From NCBI RefSeq assembly GCF_900102425.1, contig NZ_FNBT01000011.1, positions 62,001 to 126,000 on the forward strand: a stretch of DNA of 64,000 nucleotides, in the 5' to 3' direction. Under the pieces are notes generated by a model. The model saw only the letters and a list, made by a program, of their open reading frames with translations. It was not told the origin of the DNA and ran no database searches. Positions 42,054 to 51,553 of the stretch are shown here, piece after piece (position 1 is the first letter of the stretch; every line of letters begins with the position of its first letter). The translations under genes were made by a program, and so were the position numbers. The DNA comes from Blastococcus aurantiacus (GTDB lineage Bacteria > Actinomycetota > Actinomycetes > Mycobacteriales > Geodermatophilaceae).

Positions 42054-43343
42054 GTGAGCACCGTCCTCCAGCCGCCGCCGGGGCCGCATCCGGGCGTGGA
42101 CCACCCCTCGTTGGTCCCCGCGCTGCTGCTGGCCGACTCCCTCTCCCCCGGTGTCGACGGCGACGAGCGGCGGCCGGTGCGCCGGTCGGTCCGCGACTGG
42201 GTCGTGGACGTCTCCTTGTTCCTCACGGCCGTCGGTGTCGGACTCCTCCTCCTGGTCGAGTCGACCAACCGCGTGGACCCGCCGTCGGACGGCACGGTGT
42301 TCGCCGACCTCGTCGTCGGGCTGGTCAGCTGCCTGTTCCTGTGGGGACGTCGACGGTGGCCGGTCGGCGTCGCCGTCGTCCTGGCCCTGGTCAGCGCCTT
42401 CTCGGCCACAGCCGGGATGGCCTGCCTCATCGCCCTGTTCACCGTGGCGGTGCACCGCACGTGGCGCACCGTGCTGCTCGTGGCGGCGGTCAACTTCGTC
42501 GCGTTCACCGTCTACGACCACTTCCGCCCCGATCCCGAGCTGCCCTGGCCGCTGACGCTGGCGCTCGGGGCGGCGCTGACCGCCGCCGTCGTCGCCTGGG
42601 GCATGTTCGTGCGCGCCCGTCGCCAGTTGGTCGTCTCGCTGCGGGACCGGGCCTGCCGCGCCGAGTCGGAGCAGCGGCTGCGCGTGGACCAGGCGCGGCA
42701 GCTCGAGCGGACCCGGATCGCCCGCGAGATGCATGACGTGCTCGCGCACCGGCTCTCGCTGCTGAGCATGCACGCCGGAGCCCTGGAGTACCGGCCGGAC
42801 GCCTCGCCCGCCGAGGTGGCCCGGGCGGCCGGGGTGATCCGCGCGAGCGCCCGCGGCGCGCTGGAGGACCTGCGGGACGTCATCGGGGTGCTGCGGGACA
42901 CCGGCGACGGCACGCTGTCCGACCGGCCCCAGCCCACCCTGGCCGACCTCGCCGCCCTGGTGGAGCAGTCGCGCGGCGCCGGGCTGCGCGTGCGCATGGA
43001 GTACCGGGTGCCCGACGTGGCGGCCGTGCCGGCGGTCACCGGACGCACGGTCTACCGGGTCGTCCAGGAGGCGCTGACGAACGTCCGCAAGCACGCCGGG
43101 GGCACCGTCGCCTGCGTCCGGGTGACGGCCGACCCGGCCAGCGGCATCGAGGTGATGGTGACCAACCCGGCACCGGTCGGCACCGATCCCGCCGCGCCGC
43201 TGCCCGGATCGGGCACGGGTCTGATCGGCCTGGTGGAGCGCGTCGGGCTGGCGGGTGGCTCGCTCGAGCACGGGTGGACCGCCGACGGCGAGTTCCGGCT
43301 GCGCGCCCGGCTGCCCTGGCCGGCCCCGGCGGTGCAGGGGTGA
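42054..43343 (+). CDS. Two-component sensor histidine kinase (HisKA_3 type)
   Basis: This 429-residue kinase has about five membrane helices in residues 50-190 and no large external domain, so it probably senses the membrane. The phospho-acceptor block is REMHDVLAHRLSLLSMHAG, the dimer helix runs to RDVIGVLR, and the HATPase_c domain has VVQEALTNVRKHAGG and GSGTGLIGLVERV. It is followed by its regulator with a GTGA overlap. Similar LiaS/DesK-like kinases control adjacent ABC exporters in response to cell-envelope stress (inference here). Confidence 0.93.
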   Translation: MSTVLQPPPGPHPGVDHPSLVPALLLADSLSPGVDGDERRPVRRSVRDWVVDVSLFLTAVGVGLLLLVESTNRVDPPSDGTVFADLVVGLVSCLFLWGRRRWPVGVAVVLALVSAFSATAGMACLIALFTVAVHRTWRTVLLVAAVNFVAFTVYDHFRPDPELPWPLTLALGAALTAAVVAWGMFVRARRQLVVSLRDRACRAESEQRLRVDQARQLERTRIAREMHDVLAHRLSLLSMHAGALEYRPDASPAEVARAAGVIRASARGALEDLRDVIGVLRDTGDGTLSDRPQPTLADLAALVEQSRGAGLRVRMEYRVPDVAAVPAVTGRTVYRVVQEALTNVRKHAGGTVACVRVTADPASGIEVMVTNPAPVGTDPAAPLPGSGTGLIGLVERVGLAGGSLEHGWTADGEFRLRARLPWPAPAVQG

Positions 43344-44017
43344 GCGAGAGCGCCGTACGCGTCCTGGTCGTGGACGACGACCCGCTGGTCCGGGCGGCCC
43401 TGGCCATGGTGCTCGGCGGGTCCGGTGACTGCGTGCTCGTGGGCGAGGCCGCCGACGGCGAGGAGGTGCCGGCGGCCGTCGCGGCGCACGCGCCCGACGT
43501 CGTCCTCATGGACATCCGCATGCCGCAGGTCGACGGGCTGACCGCCACCGAGCGGCTGCGGGCCCGGCCCGGCGGGCCGGAGGTCATCGTGCTCACCACG
43601 TTCGACGCCGACGCCTCCGTGCTGCGGGCGCTGCGCGCCGGAGCCAGCGGGTTCCTGCTCAAGGACACCCCGCCGGCGGCGATCGTGGACGCCGTGCGCC
43701 GGGTCGCCGCGGGGGAACCGATGCTCTCCCCCACCGTCACCCGCCAGCTGATGGCCCACGTCGCCGAGGTCGAGCAGTCGGTGGGCGGCCCCGACGTCCG
43801 GCGAGCCACGGCGCTGGCGCTGCTCGACCGGCTCAGCGAGCGTGAGCGCGAGGTGGCCCTGGCGGTGGGCCGCGGGCTGTCCAACGCGCAGATTGCCGCC
43901 GAGGCCTACATGAGCGTGGCGACGGTCAAGGCGCACGTCTCCCGCCTGCTCACCAAGCTCGAGGCGGCCAACCGCGTGCAGGTGGCCCTCGTGGTGCACG
44001 ACGCCGGGCTGGCCTGA
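43340..44017 (+). CDS. LuxR-family response regulator
   Basis: This 225-residue regulator has a receiver domain with the acidic pair DDDP, the phospho-Asp in VVLMDIRMPQVDG and the Lys of LLKDTPP. Its C-terminal LuxR HTH is LSEREREVALAVGRGLSNAQIAAEAYMSVATVKAHVSRLL. The start is set by the overlap with the kinase stop codon. The likely targets are the divergent ABC genes. Confidence 0.95.
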   Translation: MSESAVRVLVVDDDPLVRAALAMVLGGSGDCVLVGEAADGEEVPAAVAAHAPDVVLMDIRMPQVDGLTATERLRARPGGPEVIVLTTFDADASVLRALRAGASGFLLKDTPPAAIVDAVRRVAAGEPMLSPTVTRQLMAHVAEVEQSVGGPDVRRATALALLDRLSEREREVALAVGRGLSNAQIAAEAYMSVATVKAHVSRLLTKLEAANRVQVALVVHDAGLA

Positions 44018-44082
44018 GCACCGATGAGTCCGCGCCGCCGGGCAGGTCACCGACCTCGACACCCGAGATGCCTGGAGGCCTG

Positions 44083-44445
44083 ATGCCCGACACCGTGCGC
44101 CCGATCGTCGTGACCGCCGACATCGACGCGATGGAACGCTTCTACACCCGGCTCTTCGCGGCGGAGGTCGCCGAGCGGTACCCGGAGGAGGGCCCGCTCT
44201 TCTACCTGGGTCTGCGCATCGGCGACTCCCCGCTGGGGCTGTCGGCGAGCAGCGATGTGTCCCCCGGCGTGCCGGGCCGCGTCCTGCTCGGCATCGAGGT
44301 GCCCGACGTCGACGCCGCCCTGGCGCAGGTGCCGGCCCTCGGCGGGCAGGCACCGTCCGGGGCGAACGACATGCCGTGGGGCCAGCGCGTCGCGCACGTC
44401 ACCGATCCCGACGGCAACGCGATCAACCTCACCCAGCAGCTTTGA
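44083..44445 (+). CDS. VOC-superfamily (glyoxalase-like) protein
   Basis: This 120-residue vicinal oxygen chelate fold consists of two beta-alpha-beta-beta-beta modules: RPIVVTADIDAMERFYTRLF and VLLGIEVPDVDAALAQVPALGG, ending in VTDPDGNAINLTQ. Activity is unknown; relatives include antibiotic-binding and dioxygenase proteins. ATG 44083 is chosen because TGGAGG precedes it; ATG 44068 is upstream of that site. Confidence 0.85.
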   Translation: MPDTVRPIVVTADIDAMERFYTRLFAAEVAERYPEEGPLFYLGLRIGDSPLGLSASSDVSPGVPGRVLLGIEVPDVDAALAQVPALGGQAPSGANDMPWGQRVAHVTDPDGNAINLTQQL

Positions 44446-44495
44446 CCTCGGCGACGACGGGTAGCCGCACTCCGACGACGAGTGCAGGAGGACCC

Positions 44496-44684
44496 GTGCC
44501 TGATCCACGGCCCGACACCGACGAGCGCGCCGAGCCCGGCGGCTCCCCCACGCACGGCCAGGACGACCTGATCCGCAAGCCGGTGACGCCGGGCACCGAC
44601 GACGGACCCACCGCCGTCCCTGGTGCGTACGAGGCCGACGACGAGGAACGGGAGCGCGGCAAAGCGGTCAAGCCCGGCAACTGA
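44496..44684 (+). CDS. Small hydrophilic protein
   Basis: The 62 residues are charged and without hydrophobic segments, so probably disordered (DERAEPGGSPTHGQDDLIRKPV, YEADDEERERGKAV). A very good ribosome binding site (GCAGGAGGA at 44484-44492) precedes GTG 44496, which makes translation likely. I do not recognise a family. Confidence 0.6.
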   Translation: MPDPRPDTDERAEPGGSPTHGQDDLIRKPVTPGTDDGPTAVPGAYEADDEERERGKAVKPGN

Positions 44685-44731
44685 CCTCGACCTGACGGGC
44701 GTTCCCAGGTCGCTGCGGTTGACTGCCGGGC

Positions 44732-45448
44732 GTGGACGCACTCGGCCGGTTCTGGGACCGGGTCAGCGCTCCAGCTCCCGACCTCTCCCCCACCGTCCTG
44801 CTCGCCACCGCGGCCGTCGCGGCGCTGCTCGTCCTGTACGGCCCGCTGTGGCGGCTCACCCGCCACGCGGTGACGATCGCGCACGAGGGCGCGCACGGCC
44901 TCGTCGCCCTGGCGGTCGGCAGGCGGCTGGCGGGCATCCGGCTGCACTCGGACACCTCCGGGGTCACCGTCTCCTCCGGGCGGCCGACCGGCATCGGCAT
45001 GGTGCTCACCTGCGCCGCGGGCTACACCGGTCCCGGGCTGTTCGGCCTCGGCGCCGCCGCCCTCCTCGCGGCCGGGCACGCGGTGGGTGCCCTGTGGGCG
45101 CTGGTCGGCCTCCTCGGGCTGCTGCTGGTGCAGATCCGCAACTGGTACGGCCTCTGGTCGGTGCTGGTGAGCGGCGGCCTGGTGCTCGCCGCCACCTGGT
45201 TCCTGCCCCAGGAGGCCCAGGCCGCCTTCGCCGCCGTCACCACCTGGTTCCTGCTGCTGGCCGCACCCCGCGCCGTCGTCGAGCTGCAGCGCGCCCGCCG
45301 CCACCGGCAGGCCCCGGAGTCCGACGCCGACCAGCTGGCCCGGCTCACTCGCGTCCCCGGCCTGGTCTGGGTCGGGATCTTCCTCCTCGTGGACGTCGGC
45401 GCGCTGCTGCTCGGCGGCAGCTGGCTGCTGGCCGGGACCTCCGGCTAG
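44732..45448 (+). CDS. M50-like membrane metallopeptidase
   Basis: This 238-residue membrane protein has the zinc motif HEGAH in VTIAHEGAHGLVALAVG at the end of the first helices and about five to six helices overall, fitting the M50B group of intramembrane proteases. The second ligand motif (NxxPxPxLDG) is not obvious, so activity is uncertain. Its TAG stop and the stop of the convergent GH65 gene share the sequence CTAG at 45445-45448. Confidence 0.8.
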   Translation: MDALGRFWDRVSAPAPDLSPTVLLATAAVAALLVLYGPLWRLTRHAVTIAHEGAHGLVALAVGRRLAGIRLHSDTSGVTVSSGRPTGIGMVLTCAAGYTGPGLFGLGAAALLAAGHAVGALWALVGLLGLLLVQIRNWYGLWSVLVSGGLVLAATWFLPQEAQAAFAAVTTWFLLLAAPRAVVELQRARRHRQAPESDADQLARLTRVPGLVWVGIFLLVDVGALLLGGSWLLAGTSG

Positions 45449-47835
45449 TCCAGCGTGCGGTGCTCGAGCGGCGGAGTGCCGGGGCGGGTGCGCCGGCGCG
45501 GTTCGCAGCCCTTGGGCTGGCTGACCGGATCGACCTGCAGGGCCGGCGGGATGTCGAGCACGAGATCCGCATGGTCCACGAGCACGAGGCGGCCGTGGTG
45601 GCGGATCTCCAGCGGCTCACCGGTGTCCAGCCGGTAGGTGGCCTGCGTCGGCGTCACCGACACGACCAGCTTCCGGCCCCGGAAGACCACCCGGAACCGC
45701 AGCTTCGTGAGCCGGCTGGGCAGCCGCGGTGCGAAGGTCAGCTCGCCCTCGTGGTCGCGCAGCCCGCCGAAACCCGCGACGGCGACGGTCCAGCCGCCGG
45801 CCAGCGACGCGATGTGCAGCCCGTGCCCGGAGTTGTGGTGCAGGTTCTGCAGGTCGGTCAGCGCGGCCTCGGCCCAGTAGTCGTACGCCAGGTCGAGGTG
45901 CCCGGTCTCGGCCGCGACGACGCCCTGCTCGCTCGCCGACAGCGAGGAGTCCCGCGTGGTCCGCGCCTCGTAGTAGGCGAAGTTGGCGATCTTCTCCTCG
46001 AGGGTGAAGGCGTCCCCGCGCAGGTGCAGCGCCATGACCAGGTCGGCCTGCTTGACCACCTGCTTCCGGTAGAGCTCGAAGTAGGGGTAGTGCAGCAGCA
46101 GCGGGTAGTGGTCGGCCGGCGTACGCGCGAAGTCCCACTCCTCGTGGTGGGTGAACCCGTCGGACTGCATGTGCACGCCGTGCTGGGTGTCGTAGGGCAC
46201 CGCCATGAGCGCCGCCGCCCGCAGCCAGACCTCGACCTCCTCGTCCGCCAGGCCCAGCCGGCGCGCCACGTCGGGCTGCCGGGCCACCGCCCGCGCGCCC
46301 TCGCGCAGGTTGCGCTGTGCCATGAGGTTGGTGAAGACGTTGTTGTCGACCACCGCGGTGTACTCGTCCGGCCCGGTCACCCCGTCGATCCGGAAGCCGT
46401 GCTCGTCGTCGAAGTGCCCCAGTGACGCCCAGAGCCGGGCGGTCTCGATGAGCAGCTCAGCGCCGAAGTCGCGGTCGAAGTCCTCGTCCATCGTGGCGTT
46501 GTAGTAGCGCACCACGGCGTCGGCGATGTCGGCGTTGATGTGGAAGGCCGCCGTCCCCGCGGGCCAGTAGCCCGAGGTCTCCTCACCGCGGATCGTCCGC
46601 CAGGGGAAGACCGCGCCGCGCAGGCCGAGCACCCGGGCCCGCTCGCGGGCAAGCTCGAGGATCGAGTGCCGCCAGCGGAGGGCGTCCCGCGCGGCCTCCG
46701 GTGCCGTGTAGGTGAGCACCGGCAGGACGTAGGTCTCGGTGTCCCAGAACGTGTGCCCGTCGTAGCCCGGGCCGGTGAGCCCCTTGGCCGGGATGGGTTG
46801 GCGCTCGGCGCGCAGCCCGGCCTGGAGGACGTGGAACATGCCGACCCGCACGGCCTGCTGCAACTCGTCGTCGCCCTCGATCTCGACGTCGGCCTCGTCC
46901 CAGTGCTGGTCGAGCAGTTCACGCTGCTCCCGCAGCAGCCTCTCGAAGCCGGCCAGCTTCGCCGTCGCCAGGGCCGCCTCGACCTGGTCGCGCAGCGCCG
47001 CGCCCGAGCGACGGGAGGACCAGCCGTAGGCCAGGTACTTGACCAGCTTCAGCGAGCCTCCCGGGGGGATCCGGGCGGCGAGGGTGTACCGGGCGAGGTC
47101 GCCGTTGGCGAGGATGTCCTCGGTGCTGGTGTCGGGCACGTCGACGTCGTGGTCCATGCCGGCGGCCATCCGCAGCCGGCTCCGGGCCGTGCGGTGCACC
47201 AGGACGGCACGCCGTCCCCGGCCGACGGAGAACTCGCTCTGCAGCGGGTTGTCCAGGGCCGCGGCCGCGCGCGGGTCGTCGCTGTCGCCGTGGCTCGTCT
47301 CGTTGGCCAGCAGGTCGGACTGCAGCGCCACGTACAGGTCGCCGAGGTCGTCGAGGACCTCCACCTGGTACTCGATGGCGGCGATGGACCGGCGGGCCAG
47401 CGAGACCAGCCGCGTGCTGGTCACGCGCACGCACCGGCCGCCCGGCGAGCGCCACTCGGTGCTCCGCCGCAGCACCCCGGCGCGCAGGTCGAGAGTGCGG
47501 CGGTGGTCGAGGATCTCGCCGTAGTTGAGGTCGAGCGGAGAGTCCTTGACCAGCAGCCGGATCAGCTTGCCGTCGGTGACGTTGACGACCGTCTGGCCCT
47601 GCTCCGGATAGCCGTAGCCGCGCTCGGCGTAGGGCAGCGGCCGCTCCTCGTAGAAGCCGTTGAGATAGGTGCCGGGCACGACCACCGGCTCGCCCTCGTC
47701 GAACGAACCGCGCATGCCGATGTGCCCGTTGGCCAGCGCGAACACCGACTCGTGCACGCCCAGCGTCGAGTGGTCCAGGCCGATCTCGGTCAGCGACCAC
47801 GGCTCGATCGGGAAGGTCGGGCGCCCCTCGGTCAT
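45445..47835 (-). CDS. GH65 disaccharide phosphorylase (maltose/trehalose/kojibiose type)
   Basis: This 796-residue inverting phosphorylase splits an alpha-glucosyl disaccharide with phosphate to beta-glucose-1-phosphate. An N-terminal beta-sandwich (LTEIGLDHSTLGVHESVFALANGHIG) is followed by the (alpha/alpha)6 barrel with GPGYDGHTFWDTETYVLPV and the catalytic Glu in GVTGPDEYTAVVDNNVFTN, then a C-terminal beta-sandwich. The upstream beta-phosphoglucomutase gene overlaps its ATG, so the product can be converted at once to glucose-6-phosphate. The pair matches M. tuberculosis Rv3401/Rv3400 as I recall. Confidence 0.93.
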   Translation of the reverse strand: MTEGRPTFPIEPWSLTEIGLDHSTLGVHESVFALANGHIGMRGSFDEGEPVVVPGTYLNGFYEERPLPYAERGYGYPEQGQTVVNVTDGKLIRLLVKDSPLDLNYGEILDHRRTLDLRAGVLRRSTEWRSPGGRCVRVTSTRLVSLARRSIAAIEYQVEVLDDLGDLYVALQSDLLANETSHGDSDDPRAAAALDNPLQSEFSVGRGRRAVLVHRTARSRLRMAAGMDHDVDVPDTSTEDILANGDLARYTLAARIPPGGSLKLVKYLAYGWSSRRSGAALRDQVEAALATAKLAGFERLLREQRELLDQHWDEADVEIEGDDELQQAVRVGMFHVLQAGLRAERQPIPAKGLTGPGYDGHTFWDTETYVLPVLTYTAPEAARDALRWRHSILELARERARVLGLRGAVFPWRTIRGEETSGYWPAGTAAFHINADIADAVVRYYNATMDEDFDRDFGAELLIETARLWASLGHFDDEHGFRIDGVTGPDEYTAVVDNNVFTNLMAQRNLREGARAVARQPDVARRLGLADEEVEVWLRAAALMAVPYDTQHGVHMQSDGFTHHEEWDFARTPADHYPLLLHYPYFELYRKQVVKQADLVMALHLRGDAFTLEEKIANFAYYEARTTRDSSLSASEQGVVAAETGHLDLAYDYWAEAALTDLQNLHHNSGHGLHIASLAGGWTVAVAGFGGLRDHEGELTFAPRLPSRLTKLRFRVVFRGRKLVVSVTPTQATYRLDTGEPLEIRHHGRLVLVDHADLVLDIPPALQVDPVSQPKGCEPRRRTRPGTPPLEHRTLD

Positions 47836-48575
47836 GCCTGCTCCCCCAGCAGCAGCTCGAGGTCGTCCACGACGATGTCGGCCCCCGCTTCGGCCAGCGC
47901 ATCGGACTGCCTCACCCGGTCCACTCCCACGACGTACCCGAATCCACCGGCCCGGCCGGCGGCCACGCCGGACAGCGCGTCCTCGAAGACCACCGCGGCG
48001 GACGGCTCGACACCGAGCAGCCGGGCCCCGGCCAGGAAGGTGTCCGGCTCGGGCTTGCCCCGCAGGCCGTCGCGGGCGGCGACGACGCCGTCCACGCGCG
48101 CGTCGATGAGGTCGGCGAACCCGCCGGCGGCGATGACCTGCTCCCCGTTGGCCGAGGCGGTCACCACCGCGGTGGGCAGGCCGGCCTCCCTGACCGCGCG
48201 GAGGTACCGCACGGAGCCGGGGTAGACCTCCACGCCGTGCTCCTCGAGCTCGCGGAGCACCAGCTCGTTCTTGCGGGTGGCGATCGCCTGGACGGTCGAC
48301 GCGTCGGGCGGGTCGGCCGGGCCGCCCTCGGGAAGGGTGATGCCGCGGCTGGCGAGGAAGCCGCGCACGCCGTCGGCCCGGTGCTTGCCGTCCACGAAGC
48401 TGTTGTAGTCGGACTGGCTGAACTCCGGCTGCCCGGGGTCGAAGCGGGCGAGGAACTCGTCGAAGGTGCGTTTCCACGCGGCCATGTGCACGGTGGCGGT
48501 GCGGGTGAGCACACCGTCGAGGTCGAAGAGGCACGCGCGGACGGACTCGGGCAGCCCCAGGCCGGATACAGGCAC
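47832..48575 (-). CDS. Beta-phosphoglucomutase-like HAD hydrolase
   Basis: This 247-residue HAD IA enzyme has motif [15 protein letters not shown], a helical cap ([27 protein letters not shown]), motif [10 protein letters not shown], and the motif III Lys and motif [21 protein letters not shown]. The cap and the neighbour GH65 gene identify it as a beta-phosphoglucomutase, which moves phosphate from C1 to C6 of beta-glucose. GTG 48575 has TAGCGT seven bases upstream (minus strand 48583-48588). Confidence 0.92.
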   Translation of the reverse strand: MPVSGLGLPESVRACLFDLDGVLTRTATVHMAAWKRTFDEFLARFDPGQPEFSQSDYNSFVDGKHRADGVRGFLASRGITLPEGGPADPPDASTVQAIATRKNELVLRELEEHGVEVYPGSVRYLRAVREAGLPTAVVTASANGEQVIAAGGFADLIDARVDGVVAARDGLRGKPEPDTFLAGARLLGVEPSAAVVFEDALSGVAAGRAGGFGYVVGVDRVRQSDALAEAGADIVVDDLELLLGEQA

Positions 48576-48582
48576 GGCAGGG

Positions 48583-48588
48583 ACGCTA
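48583..48588 (-). promoter_or_regulatory. -10 box TAGCGT of the phosphoglucomutase-GH65 operon
   Basis: The minus-strand box is spaced seven bases from the GTG at 48575, so the operon mRNA starts at or within a base of the start codon. Confidence 0.5.
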
Positions 48589-48730
48589 CCGGCGCGGAGG
48601 TTGCCGCACCGTTCCGACGCAGCGACGGTCCTGTGCCGACGCGCGCGACACGCCGCGCCTGCCTAGGGTCGCGACGAGGACGCGCCCGTGGTGGCGACGT
48701 CCGATCCCGCTCCGCGTCGAGAGGACCGAC

Positions 48731-49276
48731 ATGGCCGACCGGCCGCTCCCCCCTAACCCGTACGACTTCCTGCCGCGGGTGCCGTCCTTCACCGTGACCA
48801 GCACCGATGTCACGGACGGGGCCACGCTGCCCATGCCGCACGTCAGCGGGGTGATGGGCGCCGGTGGCGAGGACCGGTCGCCGCAGCTGTCCTGGTCCGG
48901 GTTCCCCGAAGGCACCCAGAGCTTCGCCGTCACCGTGTACGACCCCGACGCCCCGACCGCCAGCGGGTTCTGGCACTGGGCGGTGGCGAACATCCCCGCA
49001 TCGGTCACCGAGCTGCCGGCCGACGCGGGCAGCAGGGACGCCCCGCAGCTGCCGGCGGGTGCGGTGCAGCTGCGCAACGACGGTGGCTTCGCGGGCTACG
49101 TCGGCGCCGCTCCCCCGGCCGGCCACGGCCCGCACCGCTACTTCGTCGTCGTGCACGCCGTGGGCAGCGAGACGCTGGACGTGGACGGCGACACCACCCC
49201 GGCCGTGCTGGGCTTCAACCTGTTCTTCCACACGCTGGCGCGGGCGACGATGGTCGTCACCTACGAGCAGGGCTGA
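48731..49276 (+). CDS. YbhB/YbcL (PEBP, Raf kinase inhibitor-like) protein
   Basis: This 181-residue phosphatidylethanolamine-binding-protein fold has ATLPMPHV, the conserved SPQLSWSG-like segment ([13 protein letters not shown]), [23 protein letters not shown] and [13 protein letters not shown]. No signal peptide is present, so it is cytoplasmic. Bacterial function is not established. A TAGGGT box at 48663-48668 and GAGGACC before the ATG suggest a short leader. Confidence 0.92.
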   Translation: MADRPLPPNPYDFLPRVPSFTVTSTDVTDGATLPMPHVSGVMGAGGEDRSPQLSWSGFPEGTQSFAVTVYDPDAPTASGFWHWAVANIPASVTELPADAGSRDAPQLPAGAVQLRNDGGFAGYVGAAPPAGHGPHRYFVVVHAVGSETLDVDGDTTPAVLGFNLFFHTLARATMVVTYEQG

Positions 49277-49277
49277 G

Positions 49278-50084
49278 TCAGCGCGGGCCGGCGACGCCGA
49301 TGCGCGCGAGCCAGGCGAAGCCGATGCGCTCGTAGACGCGGGCCACGTCGTCGTCGCCGGCCGCGAGGAACACCAGGTCGGCCGTCTCGCGGGCGTGGGC
49401 CACCAGGGCCGAGGCGATGCCTGCGCCCAGCCCGCGGCCGCGCAGCCGCGGGGCGGTCGCCAGACCCACGATCTCGCTGACCACCGTGCCGTCGATGTCC
49501 ACCGGCTGGTGCAGCCCCACGGCCACCGGTGCGCCGCGCTCGATGGCGACCATCATCACGGTGCGGCCGGTCGCGATCCGCTCGCGCAGTGCGGCGGTCC
49601 CCGCGGCGTCCCGCTGCCGCGGGTCCGGGCGGGTGGCCTGCACGTCCGCCGGGCCTCCCGGGTGGGCGAAGGCGACCGCGGAGACCTCCTGGTAGTGCGG
49701 CAGCTCCGGGTCCTCGGCGCCCACGACGTAGAGCCGCACCCCCGCCGGGAACAACAGCTCGACCGGTTCGTCGGCCACCAGGAGCGGGAGCTCGTCCACC
49801 GCCAGCCCCGCCGCGCGGGCGGCGGCGGCCACCTCGGGCGTGCACTCGGGGATCCACTCCAGCGCGACGGGGAGGTCGGCCTTCTGCTGGAGGTCCACCG
49901 CCGCGCGCACGTCGGCCACGGTCACCTTCGACTCCGTGCCGCGGGTGGGACGCGCCGGGTACGGCCAGGCGGGATCGCCGAGCGGGACGTCGAGGGCGCC
50001 GGCGCGCTCGATCCGCGCGTCCGCGAGGGGCGCGGCGGCGTGGTAGCGCTCGATGCACTCGAGCAGTCCCGGGCGGGCTGGCAC
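49278..50084 (-). CDS. GNAT-family N-acetyltransferase
   Basis: This 268-residue protein has a C-terminal GNAT domain with the acetyl-CoA motif [18 protein letters not shown] and the following [21 protein letters not shown]. The N-terminal half ([24 protein letters not shown]) may be a degenerate second GNAT lobe. Substrate unknown. GTG 50084 is supported by TAGGGT seven bases upstream on the minus strand (50092-50097). It ends 1 nt after the stop of the convergent PEBP-like gene. Confidence 0.88.
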   Translation of the reverse strand: MPARPGLLECIERYHAAAPLADARIERAGALDVPLGDPAWPYPARPTRGTESKVTVADVRAAVDLQQKADLPVALEWIPECTPEVAAAARAAGLAVDELPLLVADEPVELLFPAGVRLYVVGAEDPELPHYQEVSAVAFAHPGGPADVQATRPDPRQRDAAGTAALRERIATGRTVMMVAIERGAPVAVGLHQPVDIDGTVVSEIVGLATAPRLRGRGLGAGIASALVAHARETADLVFLAAGDDDVARVYERIGFAWLARIGVAGPR

Positions 50085-50207
50085 AGGGCGAACCCTAGAC
50101 CGGCCCCGTCGCGGGGCACCGTCGGCGGAGGCTGCCGAGGGCGCTTCCCCACCCGCACGGGTGACCCGCGCGCAGGGGGCAGGGGTGCCGGACGGCACGA
50201 TGGGGGC

Positions 50208-51161
50208 GTGACGGCAGGGACACGCGGCTCCATCTCGCCCTATGCGGTGTTCGACCGCGCCTCGTGGCGGGCGCTGGCCGCCGGGTCGCAGCTCCCCCTC
50301 GACGAGGCGGACCTGTCCGCGCTCGCCTCGCTGGGTGACCGCATCGACCTCGACGAGGTGGCCACGGTCTACCTGCCGCTGGCCCGGCTGTTGAACCTGC
50401 ACGTCACCGCCAGCCGCAGCCTCTGGGCCGCGCAGAGCGAGTTCCTCGGTGACTCGACGGCGAAGGTTCCCTTCGTCATCGCGGTCGCGGGGAGCGTCGC
50501 CGTCGGCAAGAGCACCACCGCGCGGCTGCTGCAGACGCTCCTGGCCGCCGGCCCCGGCTCACCGCGCGTCGACCTGGTCACCACCGACGGCTTCCTGATG
50601 CCCAACGCCGTGCTGGAGGCCCGTGGCCTCATGGGGCGCAAGGGCTTCCCCGAGAGCTACGACCGCCGGGCGCTGCTGCGCTTCCTCGCCGACGTGAAGA
50701 GCGGCCGCGAGGAGGTCTTCGCGCCGGTGTACGACCACCAGTCCTACGACATCGTGCCCGGCAAGCAGCAGGCGGTCGACCGGCCCGACATCCTGGTCGT
50801 CGAGGGGCTGAACGTGCTCCAGGCGGGACGCCGCTCCGACGGGACGGCGCCGGAGGTGTTCGCCTCGGACTTCTTCGACTTCTCCGTCTACGTCGACGCC
50901 TCCGAGAGCGACATCCAGACCTGGTACGTGGAGCGGTTCCTGGCCCTGCGCCGGACCGCGTTCGCCGACGCGACCGCCTTCTTCCACCGCTTCGCCGTCC
51001 TGACCGACGAGGAGGCCCGGGACACCGCCCTGGGCATCTGGTCGGCGGTCAACGCCCCGAACCTGCGGTCGAACATCGCCCCGACCAGGTCACGGGCCCG
51101 GCTTGTCCTGCAGAAGGCGGCCGACCACTCGGTGCGACGGATCCTGCTGCGCAAGCTCTGA
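50208..51161 (+). CDS. coaA: Type I pantothenate kinase
   Basis: This 317-residue bacterial PanK phosphorylates pantothenate, the first and regulated step of coenzyme A synthesis. It has the P-loop [30 protein letters not shown] with the catalytic Asp, [15 protein letters not shown], and [13 protein letters not shown], where CoA and pantothenate bind. The C-terminus ends in the usual [11 protein letters not shown] 50208 gives the usual N-terminal length ([14 protein letters not shown]). Confidence 0.96.
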   Translation: MTAGTRGSISPYAVFDRASWRALAAGSQLPLDEADLSALASLGDRIDLDEVATVYLPLARLLNLHVTASRSLWAAQSEFLGDSTAKVPFVIAVAGSVAVGKSTTARLLQTLLAAGPGSPRVDLVTTDGFLMPNAVLEARGLMGRKGFPESYDRRALLRFLADVKSGREEVFAPVYDHQSYDIVPGKQQAVDRPDILVVEGLNVLQAGRRSDGTAPEVFASDFFDFSVYVDASESDIQTWYVERFLALRRTAFADATAFFHRFAVLTDEEARDTALGIWSAVNAPNLRSNIAPTRSRARLVLQKAADHSVRRILLRKL

Positions 51162-51334
51162 CCCGCAGGTCGGCGCCGCCCGGGCTCTTGGCAACTTCGC
51201 ACCACTCGGCGGGATGACGTCGTGACCTGGGTCACTCCCCTGCGCCCCGATCAGGCGCACACTGGTCAGCGTTCGGTGATCGATCGCTCACCCACAGCCA
51301 TCTGAGCCCACGAGGCTCGAACGGACGGACCACC

Positions 51335-51538
51335 ATGTGCCCTCACGTCACCCCGTGCCCCGACGCAACGAGCGAGGCGCGTGACCTCGCCGCCATCGTC
51401 CGCAGCCACCCCGAGCAGGGCTGGAACCTCCTGTGCAACGGCGTCGTCCTCTTCGACGACGACGGCGAGCTGCTCCCCGACGGCCGCGCCGTCACCCACC
51501 CGCACACCTGGCTGGCCCCGGAGCTGGTCGGCGCCTGA
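51335..51538 (+). CDS. DUF5999 family protein
   Basis: This 67-residue protein starts MCPHVTPCPDA and contains HPEQGWNLLCNGVVLFDDDGELLPDG, the DUF5999 pattern widespread in actinobacteria. The Cys/His cluster at the start (CPHVTPC) could bind a metal. Function unknown. The 173-bp upstream gap contains a perfect palindrome GTGACCTGGGTCAC (51222-51235) and a TGCGCC/GGCGCA inverted repeat (51241-51259), either of which may be an operator or the coaA terminator. Confidence 0.85.
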   Translation: MCPHVTPCPDATSEARDLAAIVRSHPEQGWNLLCNGVVLFDDDGELLPDGRAVTHPHTWLAPELVGA

Positions 51539-51553
51539 CCTCACCGCTCCGGT

